Counted from the stretch's first letter, positions 12,062 through 24,600 are shown. The stretch is DNA of 64,000 nucleotides from Gordionus sp. m RMFG-2023 (GCF_954871325.1 NC_088775.1:66007561-66071560), one strand, 5' to 3'. Made by a program: numbers and translations. Notes: generated by a model from the sequence alone, not told the origin.

Positions 12062-12577
12062 TCAGGAGAGTAACTGATTCTCCCACAAGTCCATGTCATC
12101 TATACGTGTAGCTTCCGCAGAAAAAGCTGACGTCGTCGGCGTAGGTCCTTGAATGTTATCGACCGTTCGCGGGAGAATGTTGTCAATGGGGGGGTTTGAC
12201 GTGCTGCTGGAACTTCCGCTGGAGGTACCATTCAGGGCACCCCTGTTGGCTGACGGCGCTTGTCGTATGGGAGCGCATGGAGCTGTCTCCCGCGTAGAGT
12301 CCTCCCCTCTCCTTCGATATTGCCTGGTTGATTGCCCAATAGTGTTGTCATTGATAGGGGCTAGAGGCGATCGCCCGTCTCTTCCTAAGCTTGGGCACTG
12401 GCTTCGAATATGATCATTGCTTCGACAATGGAAACATTTCTTGATACGGGGACCTCCAGACATCATCGAATTATCTAGTACCATCGTGGCTGGTATTGTC
12501 ATACCGGTATTCTTGGGGATCAGGGTAATTTGAATGTAGCAGGACCCTAGATCCACTAATCGACTGGTAGTTTCCAT
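12062..12577 (-). CDS. Zinc-knuckle (CCHC) protein, LINE ORF1- or gag-like
   Basis: A 171-residue frame from an ATG. It contains one CCHC knuckle, CFHCRSNDHIRSQC, at about residues 48-61 (C-x2-C-x4-H-x4-C), followed by a long Ser/Thr/Pro/Arg-rich disordered tail. CCHC knuckles bind single-stranded nucleic acid and are typical of gag and LINE ORF1 products. No protease, reverse transcriptase or endonuclease was found next to it. The region (about 11950-12600) is much richer in G+C than everything around it, and codon third positions follow suit, so it may be a recent or foreign insertion. The frame upstream of the ATG has a stop, so the ATG is a plausible start. The open frame on the opposite strand (12153-12413) looks like its shadow. 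Confidence 0.5.
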   Translation of the reverse strand: METTSRLVDLGSCYIQITLIPKNTGMTIPATMVLDNSMMSGGPRIKKCFHCRSNDHIRSQCPSLGRDGRSPLAPINDNTIGQSTRQYRRRGEDSTRETAPCAPIRQAPSANRGALNGTSSGSSSSTSNPPIDNILPRTVDNIQGPTPTTSAFSAEATRIDDMDLWENQLLS

Positions 12578-12619
12578 TTATCTTATCGTCCGGAATATGT
12601 GGATATCAGCTGCAACGGG

Positions 12620-13590
12620 AGATTTATTTTAAATTTTTAATATAAAGTTAATTTACTTTAACCTCTTTTTTTTTTAAAAAAAAATTTTAAATTTTTAATA
12701 TAAAATTAATTTACAAAATTTTAAATTTTTAATATAAAACTAATTTACTTTAACTTATTTTTTTAAAAAAAATTTTATGTTTAATAAAAAAAAACTATTT
12801 TTATACTCACGATTTACGGCGCAAGCATATTGTATCAAAACAAAAAAAAATATTCCTCTCAATAATATTATTATAATATCCCTTGGTGGGAGCGTCAATT
12901 GAAACAAATAACATACTTTCTAACTTATTCACGCGAATCCCCCAATAAAAATAAGTGAGGACAAAATTTTGCCATCCTAAAACTAACAGAAAAAAAACTA
13001 AACTTTCTATTATTCTAATAAAAAATAAACATCTTTTCATTACATTTTAAAAAAAAAACTTTCTATTAATCTAATGAAAGATAAAAACATTATTTCATTA
13101 CTTTGAAAACCAAACTTTATTTAATACCAGATAACATTAACACAATTTTTCCTTACACAAAAAAAACTTGCTATTCATTTAATAACGGACAATATACACA
13201 CATGTTTTCATTACTTTGAAAATCAAACTTTATTTAATACAAGACAACATTAACACAATTTTTCCTTACACAAAAGAAAAAAAACTTTCTATTCATTTAA
13301 TAACGGACAATATACAAACATGTTTTCATTACTTTGAAAATCAAACTTTATTTAATACAAGACAACATTAACACAAATCTTCATTTGACAAAACAGACAA
13401 AGACATTCCTTAACGAACCAAACCGAAAAAAACTTTCCATATCATTACCATGTTGATAAATTTATTAAACCCGTCTATATTGACCTATTTTTAATATGAC
13501 CAAATATGTATATCTTTACCATGTTGACAAATTTATTAAACTTGTCTATATGGACCTATTTTTAATATGACCAAATATATTCGGAAACCG
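12620..13590. repeat. Cluster of tandem repeats
   Basis: Three repeat types lie in series. 12620-12780 has copies of a unit containing AAATTTTTAATATAAA followed by TTAATTTAC. 13055-13385 has about three copies of a 117-bp unit built around TTCATTACTTTGAAAATCAA and CAACATTAACACAA. 13440-13585 has two copies of a 74-bp unit around TACCATGTTGAYAAATTTAT. A short open frame on the minus strand at 12807-13040 falls in this AT-rich stretch and is not supported. Confidence 0.8.
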
Positions 13591-13650
13591 AACCCATATG
13601 TACCCCAAACAAATAAGACGCTTCTTATTTATCCCAATCTCATATGATCA

Positions 13651-16600
13651 TTTTGTAGGTGTAATGTAAAGTTGCTACGCTTTAATAAACATCTTTCTAT
13701 ATTCGATGTTCATAAAATTCAAAAATGGATCACATTATTATTATTAAATTCTTATTACCATGAAGAAATACATATAAATCTATTTTAAACTGGGTTAAGT
13801 TCTAATTAGATGTTTTTGACAAATACATTTTGTCAGGTCTACGTGAAAATAATGGTAAGAAAAAAAATTCAAAATTAAATTATATCATGAAAAATGTTGG
13901 TCATAACGTGCCAAATTCTAATATTCTAACAATTTGAAAATAACTCAAGACTTATTTTCTGAAATATACAATAATCCCTATATTCGAATGCATATATTAC
14001 TGCAGTTGGATTTTTTTATTGGAGATATTCTTTATCATTTTATTTTACAATGCAATCATTAATCATATATCTCGATTCCACATCATTTATTATCTATTTT
14101 AATCTTTTCCATATTCCTAAACATTACATTTGGAGGCATGCGAGGTTTATAAAAGGAGTTCGAAAGCTGATAAACTTTAAAATGTTGCAGTTCGTTTATT
14201 ATCCATATATTCATTGGTTATAATTAGCATCTTAATTTATTTGATCGGCGAAATTTTGTAGGTGTAATGTAAAGTTGCTACGCTTTAATAAACATCTTTC
14301 TATATTCGATGTTCATAAAATTCAAAAATGGATCACATTATTATTATTATTAAATTCTTATTACCATGAAGAAATACATATAAATCTATTTTAAACTGGG
14401 TTAAGTTCTAATTAGATGTTTTTGACAAATACATTTTGTCAGGTCTACGTGAAAATAATGGTAAGAAAAAAAATTCAAAATTAAATTTTATCATGAAAAA
14501 TGTTGGTCATAACGTGCCAAATTCTAATATTCTAACAATTTGAAAATAACTCAAGACTTATTTTCTGAAATATACAATAATCCCTATATTCGAATGCATA
14601 TATTATTGCAGTTAATTTAATTATCCATTCATATTGGCGATAAGCTTTATCATTATTATCCTTATGCAACATCATTTATCATCAATTTATTTGAATCTAC
14701 TATATCATAATATAATTTATATATAGGGCATGAGCTGGTATTTGGAGAATTATCTAGATTTGGTAGATATTTTACTATCTGTCAGTGATAAAGTAGGAAA
14801 AAGAAAGTTTTGTGAAAGCCAAAGGCGTATAATTTTGAGAATTATAAAGTTTTGCTGTCAGTGGCTGACATTTAATATATATAAAATATTATTTTATTAT
14901 ATTATTTATATAAAATAATATTTTATTATTTAAAGGTCATTCCTCGTCAATCGATCACCTACCGGCCGACCCCTTTTAAATTTGTTAAATTTATGGAATT
15001 ATTTAGATAGGTTACATAAATTAGAAAGCCATTTATTTTAGTTCGCTAGCACACCTGGTTCCATGGATAAGAGGCTCAATGGTGCAAAAAAGAGCCATTT
15101 TGGAATCTGTAAAATATAAAATATTTATATCTCAAAAATTAATTATAGTAAAAAGGTACATAATATATAAAATTATAAGTAATCATAAAACAATAAACAT
15201 TGGCAAGGGAGTTTGTTTTCGAAATTTTTTTTATCTTTTTATTTTAACACCTTTGTTAAAAATATATATACTATGTCATAACCTTGGCGAAGCTTTTGAG
15301 ACTTTCGATTTATCAAAAATTGGAAAAAATAGATTACCCTATAGGAAATTACAAATTTCAGGTTAAAATTTTGTTATTACCAATAACAGTATATTTTCAC
15401 TTTTTATATTAAAAAATTTCCAATTTCTATTAAATATACCAAAAACTGAGGGGCAGTGTGGATACATGCCCATTAGACTGAAATCAAATTTACGATATTA
15501 ACTATCTTTAATTTAATTTTTTATTAATATTTTAGAAATATAGATAGATAATCATATTCTATCCATAATTTAAAATTTGCAGTCTGTTCAATTTGTATAA
15601 AATTTAGCCTCAATTTTATTCTGAGAAATTGGATGATACGTATGAAATCTTTGCGTTTCAGGTATTGCACGCGCTTTATTGAATCTCTCTTCTAAAATTA
15701 TTAGCTCTTTCTCATATTCGTTTTTCATAATGTAAGAGAAATCTATTTTAAAAAAAATTATAATATATATTAATAAATAAATCTTATACCTTTAATATTT
15801 TCCTTACAATAGGCAAAAAAGTCTTTTGGACAAGTTATTTGTTCGAGGCTCATACTCAGGAATTTGGTCTTGGGGGGGGGGGGCTTTATCATTCATTTAC
15901 TTACTTATCTTAATAATTCATGAAATTTTTAAGAATTTTAAAAGGGATCGGCCGAAAATGTTTGATCGATTTGACATGGAATGGCAGAAATAAAATATTA
16001 TTTTATTATTAGATATAAAAATGATGAATAAAAAAGTCAATAAGCGTATATTAGATTACAAAAATATAATATTATTATCCACTGGATTGGATTTCTAGTG
16101 ATATATAAAAATATTTATTGTATAACAGCATGATTCACTTTAGTCGTTTTAATTTAACATAAAATACGGCAATTCGTAGTTTATTCATTTTAACTTTATA
16201 TAAATCATCCTATTTCGCAACATTTTATCATAATATCATTAATTTGCGCAATTCGTAGTTTAGTCATTGCAATTCGCAATTTGCCTGGCAATTCGTAGTT
16301 TTTAGCAATTCGTATTTTAGACTATATCATAAACAATGACATCTATTTGAATCGGTTATTAGGAGATTTATAAAGATAAATTTGGTGGAGTTTTCTAGTA
16401 AATCATGGTTAAATTATGAAATAAATAAGGAGAGTGGAGATAATCAGCCAATAAAATCCAACAGTCTAAAATAAAGTAATAATAAATAGTGCACCAATAA
16501 TGATAAATGATTATATTTATAATTACGAATATATTTCTTTTTGTTTTGAATTATTTTGATATTGTAAATAAAAGTATAATATATGTATTGCTAATAGTTT

Positions 16601-16655
16601 TAAAAAAATCCTCGAGACCCATTTAGTTAAATTGGTTTAACTGAATATCTTAAAT
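13651..16655 (-). repeat. Right arm of the 3-kb inverted repeat
   Basis: Reverse complement of 1-3004 and nearly identical to it. The inner edge falls at 13651, where ATGATC gives way to TTTTGTAGGTGTAATG. The arm carries the same 1-kb TIR element (14936-15985), the same two 600-bp repeat units, and near its outer side (about 16140-16330) several copies of the ACGAATTGC / GCAATTCGT motif that forms the large array at 18240-21470. Homology to the left arm reaches 16655, which pairs with base 1 of the window, so the true outer end is unknown. Confidence 0.93.
14936..15985 (+). mobile_element. Non-autonomous TIR element, right-arm copy
   Basis: Starts at GTCATTCCTCGTCAATCGAT and ends at GATTTGACATGGAATGGC, which are inverted relatives of each other. 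The terminal inverted similarity extends about 50 bp (CGGCCGA, then CCCTTTTAAA). Both flanks are rich in AATATTTTATTATT, so a target duplication cannot be fixed. Several internal blocks match 57514-62288 in the same order, for example TATACTATGTCA followed by CCTTGGCGA, and GAGGGGCAG. It appears to be a deletion derivative of that family. The superfamily is not recognised. Confidence 0.75.
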
Positions 16656-18239
16656 TGAAATATATAGTTAAAATTATAAATTATGGAATATCTTCAAATA
16701 ATTTTTTTAAAAATATTTATTATCTTATCCGTTAGCCGAATGTTTTTAATTATTTTAAGCAGCTATTTACAGACCTCCAAAACTTGCTTGATATTATTTT
16801 TTAATAATATATAGAAGTCTACAGGAGAATAGTAATATATTTTATTTAAATGAATGATAAACATAATTTCAAAAATAAAATATTACAATGCCATAAACGG
16901 GTTACAACAACGAGTATTATTATTGGCTACTGATTAGATGTAAGTTCGTTGTCTTGGTAATTATAAGCTATATCACATGGATTCTTTCATATTTATAAAT
17001 ATAATTTTTTAATATAAGTAGATGATCCTTACAACGCTCGTACATTTAACATTTCAACTAGCGTTTAAAAATGCTAATAATATATTCCTAGCAATGGTTT
17101 TCAGCTGTATATTGTTCAAAAGAAAAACCACCATTCTTAACCAAAAATCATAAAGGTTTAGATTAAACATTTTTATATAAAAGAATTTTAGCTGGCAGGG
17201 TCCTATCTATGCTATATTAAAATTAAAATTCAGAAGAACATCGCAAAAAAACAATTTATTAGCTTAAATACTTTTTAAATCTCACATCTTGAGAATTAAT
17301 ATTTAATTATATTAATTGTAAAAATATTTAGCTGTGATTAAATGTCAAATGCAAAGTATATTTCACAAATAATATTTTTTAATAATTTGAGATAATTTAT
17401 CAGGTTTATAGATATTATTTTATAATAAAGGAGAAATAAGGTGATTTTATTTACAAAACGTTCATTTCTATAGTAAACTATTTAAATTTACTAATTTAAT
17501 ATTTATAAAATAAAATTGAGATAGAATTTTTACATTTATGATTATAATTTTTTAATATGTTAGTAGAACTATGGATATCCTGAGCTTGCAACAAGAAAAA
17601 AAATTGCTATTAATATTCCTTTTTTATTTATAAAATATGCTATAAAATATATTAATTTATATATGCTGTATTTAACATTTAGCGACAAAGAAGTCCCCTA
17701 TCAAAAATCACAAGGAAATCCAAACAGATATCAATAATGTTTGTAAATTTATAAATTAAATTATTTATATAACTCATTTTTATTTTAAGTAAATTTATAA
17801 TGTGCATTCATAACATAAAAAACAAAAAATCGGATGAAAATTATTAATGCATCTATATTTTGTAAATTTATGAACTAAATAAATTATTTATAATAAATAT
17901 ATATATTGAAATTAAATAAAATTAGTCAATAATTATAATTTTTTCTAAATATATATATTTACATTTTTTTGATTCATATATTATTAAATTGTAAAATAAA
18001 ATATCTCTTTAATATGTTATGTTATTTTTAATAATCTAAATTTTTTTCAATATATAGAGAGGATTATGTCTATAAACGCTAATAATTGCAACAAATTTTA
18101 TAAATAAAATAGGAAAATGTTTAAATTTTGTATTAAGGCAGAGATAGTATGAATGTAGGGTAATATAGTTGATAAAATCTTATATTTTTGACCAATTAAA
18201 ACGATTAGCTATTATCATTATTTTCTATCAAAATCTAAA
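16656..18239. other. AT-rich stretch with nothing recognised
   Basis: Extremely AT-rich, with no open frame above the chance level, no inverted repeat that I can delimit, and no match to other elements of the window until the GCAATTCG array begins near 18240. Confidence 0.6.
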
Positions 18240-21200
18240 TGTAATGTTAATTAAGGCAATTCGCAGTTTAGTCATTTTAATTTAACATTAATACCGCAAT
18301 TCGTAGTTTAGTCATTTTAATTTAACATAATATACGGTAATACGCAGTTTTGTAATTTAAATTTTACATATATTGTATTTAATTTGACAAAAATTAAGGC
18401 AATTCGTATTTTAGTAATTATAATTTAACATTAACGCATTTCGAATAATTTGACGTTATATATTACAATTCGCAGTTTACCCATTATAATTTTACATCAT
18501 ATACTGTTTATAAAATTTAATATGTTTAGACAATTTAATATAATATTAAATATGTCAATTCATAGTTTAATCATTTTAATTAAACATTAAAACCTCAATT
18601 CGTAGTTTAGTCATTTTATTTTAACATTAAAACGGCAATTCGTAGTTTAGTCACTTTATTTTAACATTAAACACTGCAATTCGTAGTTTAGTCATTTTAA
18701 TTTAACATAAAATTAGGCAATTCATAATTTAGTCATTTTATTTTAACAATAAATATGGCAATTTGTAGTTTAGTCATTTTAATCAAACATAAAATACGGC
18801 AATTCGTAGTTAAGTCATGACAATTTATTATTAATTACCGCAATTCGTAGTTTAGTAATTTTATTTAACATTAAATATGACAATTCGCAGTTGGGTATTT
18901 AACATAAATTCGGCAATTCGTAGTTTAGTCACTTTATTTTAACATTAAATACGGCATTCGTAGTTTAAATTTAACATTAAATACGGCAATTCGCAATTTA
19001 GTCATTATAATTTAAGATTAGACACGGCAATTCGCTGTTTAGTAATTATATTATAACATTAATTATCGCAATTGGTAGTTTACTCATTATAATTCAATCA
19101 TTAATTACCTAAATTCGTAGTTTAGTCAATATATTTTAACATTATATAGTGCAATTCGCACTTTTTAGTCATATTATTTTACTCATTACGGCAATTCGTA
19201 GTTTAGTCATTTTAATTTAGCAGTAATTACCGCAATTCGTAGTTTATTTTAACAATAAAACGGCAATTCGTAGTTTAGTCACTTTATTTTAACATTAGGG
19301 CAATTCGCAGTTTAGTCATTTTAATTTAAGATTAGATAGGGCAATTCGCAGTTTAGTCATTTTAATTTTACATAAAATACGGCAATTCGTAGTTTAGTCA
19401 CTTTATTTTAACATTAAATACGGCAATTCGCAGTTTAGTCATTTTAATTTAAGATTTGATGCTGCAATTCGCAGTTTAGTCAATTTTACATAAAATACTG
19501 CAATTCGTAGTTTAGTCACCTTATTTAAGATTAGATACGGCAAATCGTAGTTTAGTCACTTTATTTAAGATTAGATACGGCAATTCGTAGTTTAGTCACT
19601 TAATTTTAACATTAAATACGGCAATTCGCAGTTTAGTCATTTTAATTTAACATAAAATACGGCAATTCGTAGTATATTCACTTTATTTTAAGATTAAATA
19701 CAGCAATTCGCAGTTTAGTCATTTTAATTTATGATTAGATACGGCAATTCGTAGTTTAGTCACTTTATTTTAAGATTAGATACGGCAATTCGTAGTTTAG
19801 TCACTTTATTATAATATTAAATACGGCAATTCGTAGTTTAGTCACTTAATTTTGCCATTAAATACGGCAATTCGCAGTTTAGTCATTTTAATTTAACATA
19901 AAATACGGCAATTGGTAGTTTAGTCACTATATTTTAACATTAAATACAGCAATTCGCAGTTTAGTCATTTTATGATTAGATACGGCAATTCGTAGTTTAG
20001 TCATTTTAATTTAACATAAAATACGGCAATTCGTAGTTTAGTCACTTTATTTTAATATTAAATACGGCATTTCGTAGTTTAGTCTCTTTATTTTAAGATT
20101 AGATACGGCAATTCGTAGTTTAGTCACTTTATTTTAAGATTAGATACGGCAATTCGTAGTTTAGTCACTTTATTTTAAGATTAGATACGGCAATTCGTAG
20201 TTTAGTCACTTTATTATAATATTAAATACGGCAATTCGTAGTTTAGTCATGGTAGTTTAGTCACTATATTTTAACATTAAATACAGCAATTCGCAGTTTA
20301 GTCATTTTAATTTATGATTAGATACGGCAATTCGTAGTTTAGTCACTTTATTTTAACATTAGATACGGCAATTCGTAGTTTAGTCACTTTATTATAATAT
20401 TAAATACGGCAATTCGTAGTTTAGTCACTTTATTTTAACATTAAATACGGCAATTCGCAGTTTAGTCATTTTAATTTAACATAAAATACGGCAATTCGTA
20501 GTTTAGTCACTTAATTTTAATATTAAATACGACAATTCGTAGTTTAGTCTCTTTATTTTAAGATTAGATACGGCAATTCGTAGTTTAGTCACTTTATTTT
20601 AAGATTAGATACGGCAATTCGTAGTTTAGTCACTTTATTTTAAGATTAGATACGGCAATTCGTAGTTTAGTCATTTTATTTTAACATTAAATACGGCAAT
20701 TCGCAGTTTAGTCATTTTAATTTAACATAAAATACGGCAATTCGTAGTTTAGTCACTTAACTTTAACATTAAATACGGCAATTCGTAGTTTAGTCATCCT
20801 ATTTTACAGCATTTTATCAAATTTATCATTATATACGGCAATTCGTAGTTTATAATGGCAATTCGCAATTTACCTGGCAATTCGTAAATTCGTAGTTTAC
20901 TTAATTTAATTTAACATTATAAACCGCAATTCGTAGTTTAGTCATTTTAATTTAACATAATATACTGTTTAGAAAATTTAATTTAACATTAATTACGGCA
21001 ATTCGTAGTTTAGTCATTTTAATTTAACATTATATAACGGCAATTCGCAGTTTAGTCATTTTAATTTAACATAAAATACGGCAATTCGTAGTTTAGTCAC
21101 TTTATTTTAATATTAAATACGGCAATTCGTAGTTTAGTCTCTTTATTTTAAGATTAGATACGGCAATTCGTAGTTTAGTCACTTTATTTTAAGATTAGAT

Positions 21201-21470
21201 ACGGCAATTCGTAGTTTAGTCATTTTATTTTAACATTAAATACGGCAATTCGCAGTTTAGTCATTTTAATTTAACATAAAATACGGCAATTCGTAGTTTA
21301 TTCTATTTAATTTAACATTATATACGGCAATTCGTAGTTTAGTCATCCAATCTTCCATAATTTTATCTAAATTTAACATTAATTTACGCAATTCGTAGTT
21401 TAGACATGGCAATTCGCAATTTACCTGGCAATTCGTAGTTTATAGCAATTCGTATTTTAGTCATGGCCTT
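18240..21470 (+). repeat. 3.2-kb minisatellite, core GGCAATTCGTAGTTTAGTCA
   Basis: About 75-80 imperfect units of roughly 40 bp: the core, then a spacer like CTTTATTTTAACATTAAATA or TTTTAATTTAACATAAAATA. Units come in two alternating flavours (GTAGTTTAG and GCAGTTTAG), and blocks of several units are themselves repeated, so higher-order amplification is visible around 19400-20800. At 20840-20900 and 21400-21460 a terminal module appears (GCAATTCGCAATTTACCTGG). The same module occurs at about 16262-16310 in the palindrome arm and in mirror image at about 346-395. There is no cas gene and spacers are not unique, so it is not a CRISPR array. Confidence 0.95.
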
Positions 21471-21734
21471 AATTTCTATAATATAACAAGAGTATAAGCT
21501 GATAGTCTAAAACTATATTGATTATAAAAATCTAATATTTTATGAAACTTGATAATGAAGGTTGTATTTTAATTTGTTGAGATAATTGGAATTGAGTTAT
21601 TAGTTGACTATCAGACATACTTAGAAGATTATTGACTATATAATAGGTGTTATAGTGAATTATTTATAAAAAATACATACCAATAGGGGATTTACATTGT
21701 TTTAAGGTATGATCCTGAGTTTCTGTGAACTTAC

Positions 21735-22236
21735 TGTCAAAATTGGGAGACTTTGATTTGTAAAATTTGATTTTTGGTAAAGTCAGTATGTATTGCATTT
21801 GATGAGTCATTTTTATTTTTTATAATTTTATGTTTTAGTTAAATTGGTGAGTCATTGTTATTTTTATAATTTTATGTTTTAGTTTAATCACGTTAACATT
21901 TTATTTTTAGATTTATAAAAGTTAATTATTGTAAAGTCATTATGATGATGGGGTTTAATTATTTATTTGTGATGATTATTGCTTCCCTATAAAAGGGAAG
22001 CGAAAATTGTAAATTCAATTCATTTTTTTTTGAATTCATTTTTTTTTGAATTAATTTTTTTTAACAGTTAATTTTTTTTTCGTTTTAATTATTAAAAAAT
22101 TATTGTTTGTTTTTTTGGTTTTTGATTATAAATTTATTTTTATTGGATTGAAATAAAGTTGGGATTACTCGAAATCATTGTGGTGGAAAATTTTAACAAT
22201 CGAATAAGAAAAACTTTACACGGTCACAACGTAATA
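21735..22236 (+). repeat. 5' LTR
   Basis: Begins TGTCAAAATTGGGAG and ends CACAACGTAATA. A TATA-like CCCTATAAAAGGGAAG lies at about 21984-22000 and an AATAAA motif near 22153, as expected for promoter and polyadenylation signals. It is almost identical to 29049-29550. Confidence 0.93.
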
Positions 22237-22237
22237 G

Positions 22238-22256
22238 TTGGTGCCGTTGTAGCGTG
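22238..22256 (+). other. Likely primer-binding site of the LTR element
   Basis: TTGGTGCCGTTGTAGCGTG lies one base after the 5' LTR and has the TGG start expected of a sequence complementary to a tRNA 3' CCA end. The tRNA species was not determined. Confidence 0.6.
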
Positions 22257-22589
22257 ATTAATTAACTCCCCTTATCACATACCTCTGAGTTAAGTAATAA
22301 CTATGATAGATTAACTCTCCCTTTGATAAATAGTGTTAAGGAGGGAGTTAATTAGTAACAAATATATTAATTACAATGTAAATTGATAGGGAGAGTTATA
22401 TGATCATGCAGTTTTTTTTAATATTGCTGAAATTCTTGTAAATTTGATTTTCGAATTTAAATTTTGAATCGAATTTTAATTTTTTTTATCTACTTGGTGA
22501 AATTAGACATCCTTTTTAAAAAGTAACTTGTTCACGTAAAAAGTAAAATATTTTATTATTTTAATATAAAAATATTAAATAGTGAATCT

Positions 22590-22890
22590 CGATGTTATCA
22601 ATGGTATTTATAAATACCTAAAATGCAAAACCTACCCAAACTCCTATGTCGGCGATCATGGCTTAAAAAGAAACCTTAGAGTCAAATGTGCCAAGTTTTT
22701 CTTAGAGAATGACAAATTATACCATAACCTACATAGTGCTCAAGTTATCTAACTCTATAGCGAAAAACAAAAACTTTTAGAATCATTCCATGGAGGATGT
22801 GAGACAAATCTCACAGAAATGTCATTATCAGGTCACTTTGGAATCAACAAGACATATGATAAACTAGTTGAAAGGTATATTTACTACTCA
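22590..22890 (+). pseudogene. Integrase-type zinc-binding domain remnant
   Basis: The translation contains GHFGINKTYDKLVERY preceded by an upstream histidine, the pattern of the HHCC zinc-binding domain that precedes DDE integrases of Ty3 elements and of Ginger-type DNA transposons. It lies just inside the 5' LTR, far ahead of the gag-like region, so it is out of the usual Ty3 order. It may belong to a second element inserted here, perhaps the same one that carries the OTU domain downstream. Treated as a fossil. Confidence 0.5.
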
Positions 22891-23570
22891 ATTTAAAATT
22901 CTCTTTCAATTAATAGAATATTGTTTTAAAATATTGCTTAAATTTAGCCTGATATCACCCAAAAAGCTTGCAACACTTTTAAAATGTACTTTAACATAAT
23001 CAGGTAGTAAATATTGCTCTTATAAGCTAGGATACAGTACTCAATTTTATATTCTCTTTCAATTAATAGAATATTGTTTTAAAATATTGCTTAAATTTAG
23101 CCTGATATCACCCCAAAAGCTTGCAACACTTTTAAAATGTACTTTAATATAATCAGGTAGTAAATATTGCTCTTCTAAGCTAGGATACAGTACTCAATTT
23201 AAAATTCTCTTTCAATTAATAGAATATTGTTTTAAAATATTGCTTAAATTTAGCCTGATATCACCCAAAAGCTTGCAACACTTTTAAAATGTACTTTAAC
23301 ATAATCAGGTAAATATTGCTCTTATAAGCTAGGATACAGTACTCAATTTAAAATTCTCTTTCAATTAATAGAATATTGTTTTAAAATATTGCTTTTAGCC
23401 TGATATCACCCAAAAAGCTTGCAACACTTTTAAAATGTACTTTAACATAATCAGATAAATATTGCTCTTATAAGCTAGGATACAGTACTCAATTTAAAAT
23501 TCTCTTTCAATTAATAGAATTTTGTTTTAAAATATTGTTTTAAAATATTGCTTAAATTAAAATAATATTG
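22886..23570. repeat. Tandem repeat, unit about 150 bp, 4.5 copies
   Basis: Units start near 22886, 23038, 23193, 23341 and 23486 at ACTCAATTTAAAATTCTC and contain GCCTGATATCACCC, AAGCTTGCAACACTTT and AAGCTAGGATACAGT. The array lies between the integrase-like remnant and the OTU domain. The copies are very similar, so the amplification is recent. Confidence 0.9.
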
Positions 23571-24119
23571 AACAAATAATTAAGTTTGTAAGCTTGTTAA
23601 AACTATAGTTGGAGAAGGAGAAGGTAAACAAATTCATTTGGGAAAAAGGAAAATATATTTTTAATTATTATATTTTCATTAGAAGAAGCACTATTTGAAG
23701 AAATGTCCTGTGGAATAAAAGTTTCAGGAGAAAGTTTTATTTTTTAAAAATTGGAAAAATTATATTTTTGATAAATCTTAAATTCTAGGGTTGGAATTTA
23801 GAAAGGAGGATACTAAAATAAAACACGTCAAGAGAAAGGGTATAATATATAAAATTATTTAATATATTTTTTTGGATACAGATACATTTGGTGAAGATAC
23901 AATAATAGCTATTAAGTATAGTGAGAGAGGAAGGATATATAGGTGTACAAGATCAGGGTAGTAATATTTTTTAAAAATATGTTATTACTTAATTATCAAA
24001 TTTAGATGACCAAATTATTGTGGAAGCAATAATACCAAAGAAAATTGGTGAATATTTCTGCCCACAACAAGGAACTGGAAGGTATATCACTCTAAACGGT
24101 TCAATTTCAAAGTAATTTT

Positions 24120-24600
24120 ATGTTATCCCAAGATAAAATGTGGTATATTAAAAGAGATTTTCACAATCGATCATATTGTGGGTGATGAGAACTGTTTTTT
24201 TAGGTTAGAATCTATATATAATATTTAAATTATTTACCATGTTTATAGGTGTATAAGTCAAGAGATATCAAATAGCCAGGAAAATTATAATTACCTTAGG
24301 GAGGAATGCATTCTTTTTATGAGGAGCGAAGATTTCAAATTGGAAATGGGAAAATTTATAGGATATCCTGTAGAGAAATACCTAGTTAACAGAAATGTTA
24401 TGGGAAACGGTGTCTGGGCAACAGAGGTAGAAATATTATCTATGGCCACATTGTTACAGACAAATATATTAATCTATACCCAATATAAGTGGGCTTATTA
24501 TTCGTCCATGAAATTTTTTAATAATATTAAAATATTTAAAGAAAATATTTATTTATGCAATGTAAATAACAATCATTTTGTTAGAATTTTATCAATGTGA
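24120..24600 (+). CDS. OTU-family cysteine protease domain
   Basis: OTU domains cleave ubiquitin or related chains, and some large transposons carry them. The catalytic Asp-Cys block reads VGDENCFFR (about 24177-24203). The rest continues from 24249 (CISQEI) and runs to the stop at 24598-24600. The two parts are separated by 45 bases bounded by GT and AG, the size of other introns here. The segment WATEVEILSMATLLQTNILI matches the central OTU helix-strand region, and NNNHF supplies the expected catalytic histidine near the C-terminus. Only the domain is clear; what lies upstream of about 24120 is uncertain. Its host could be the surrounding LTR element or a DNA transposon inserted within it. 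Confidence 0.7.

Noticed and set aside
12153-12413. Plus-strand ORF of 86 residues
   Set aside because: It is a shadow of the zinc-knuckle frame on the other strand; no recognisable domain.
1-16655. Polinton-type element with long terminal repeats
   Set aside because: No polymerase, integrase, protease or capsid-like product was found in the 10.6-kb spacer, so size and inverted arms alone do not support it.
18240-21470. CRISPR array
   Set aside because: Units are degenerate, spacers are themselves repeats, there are no cas genes, and the context is an animal genome.
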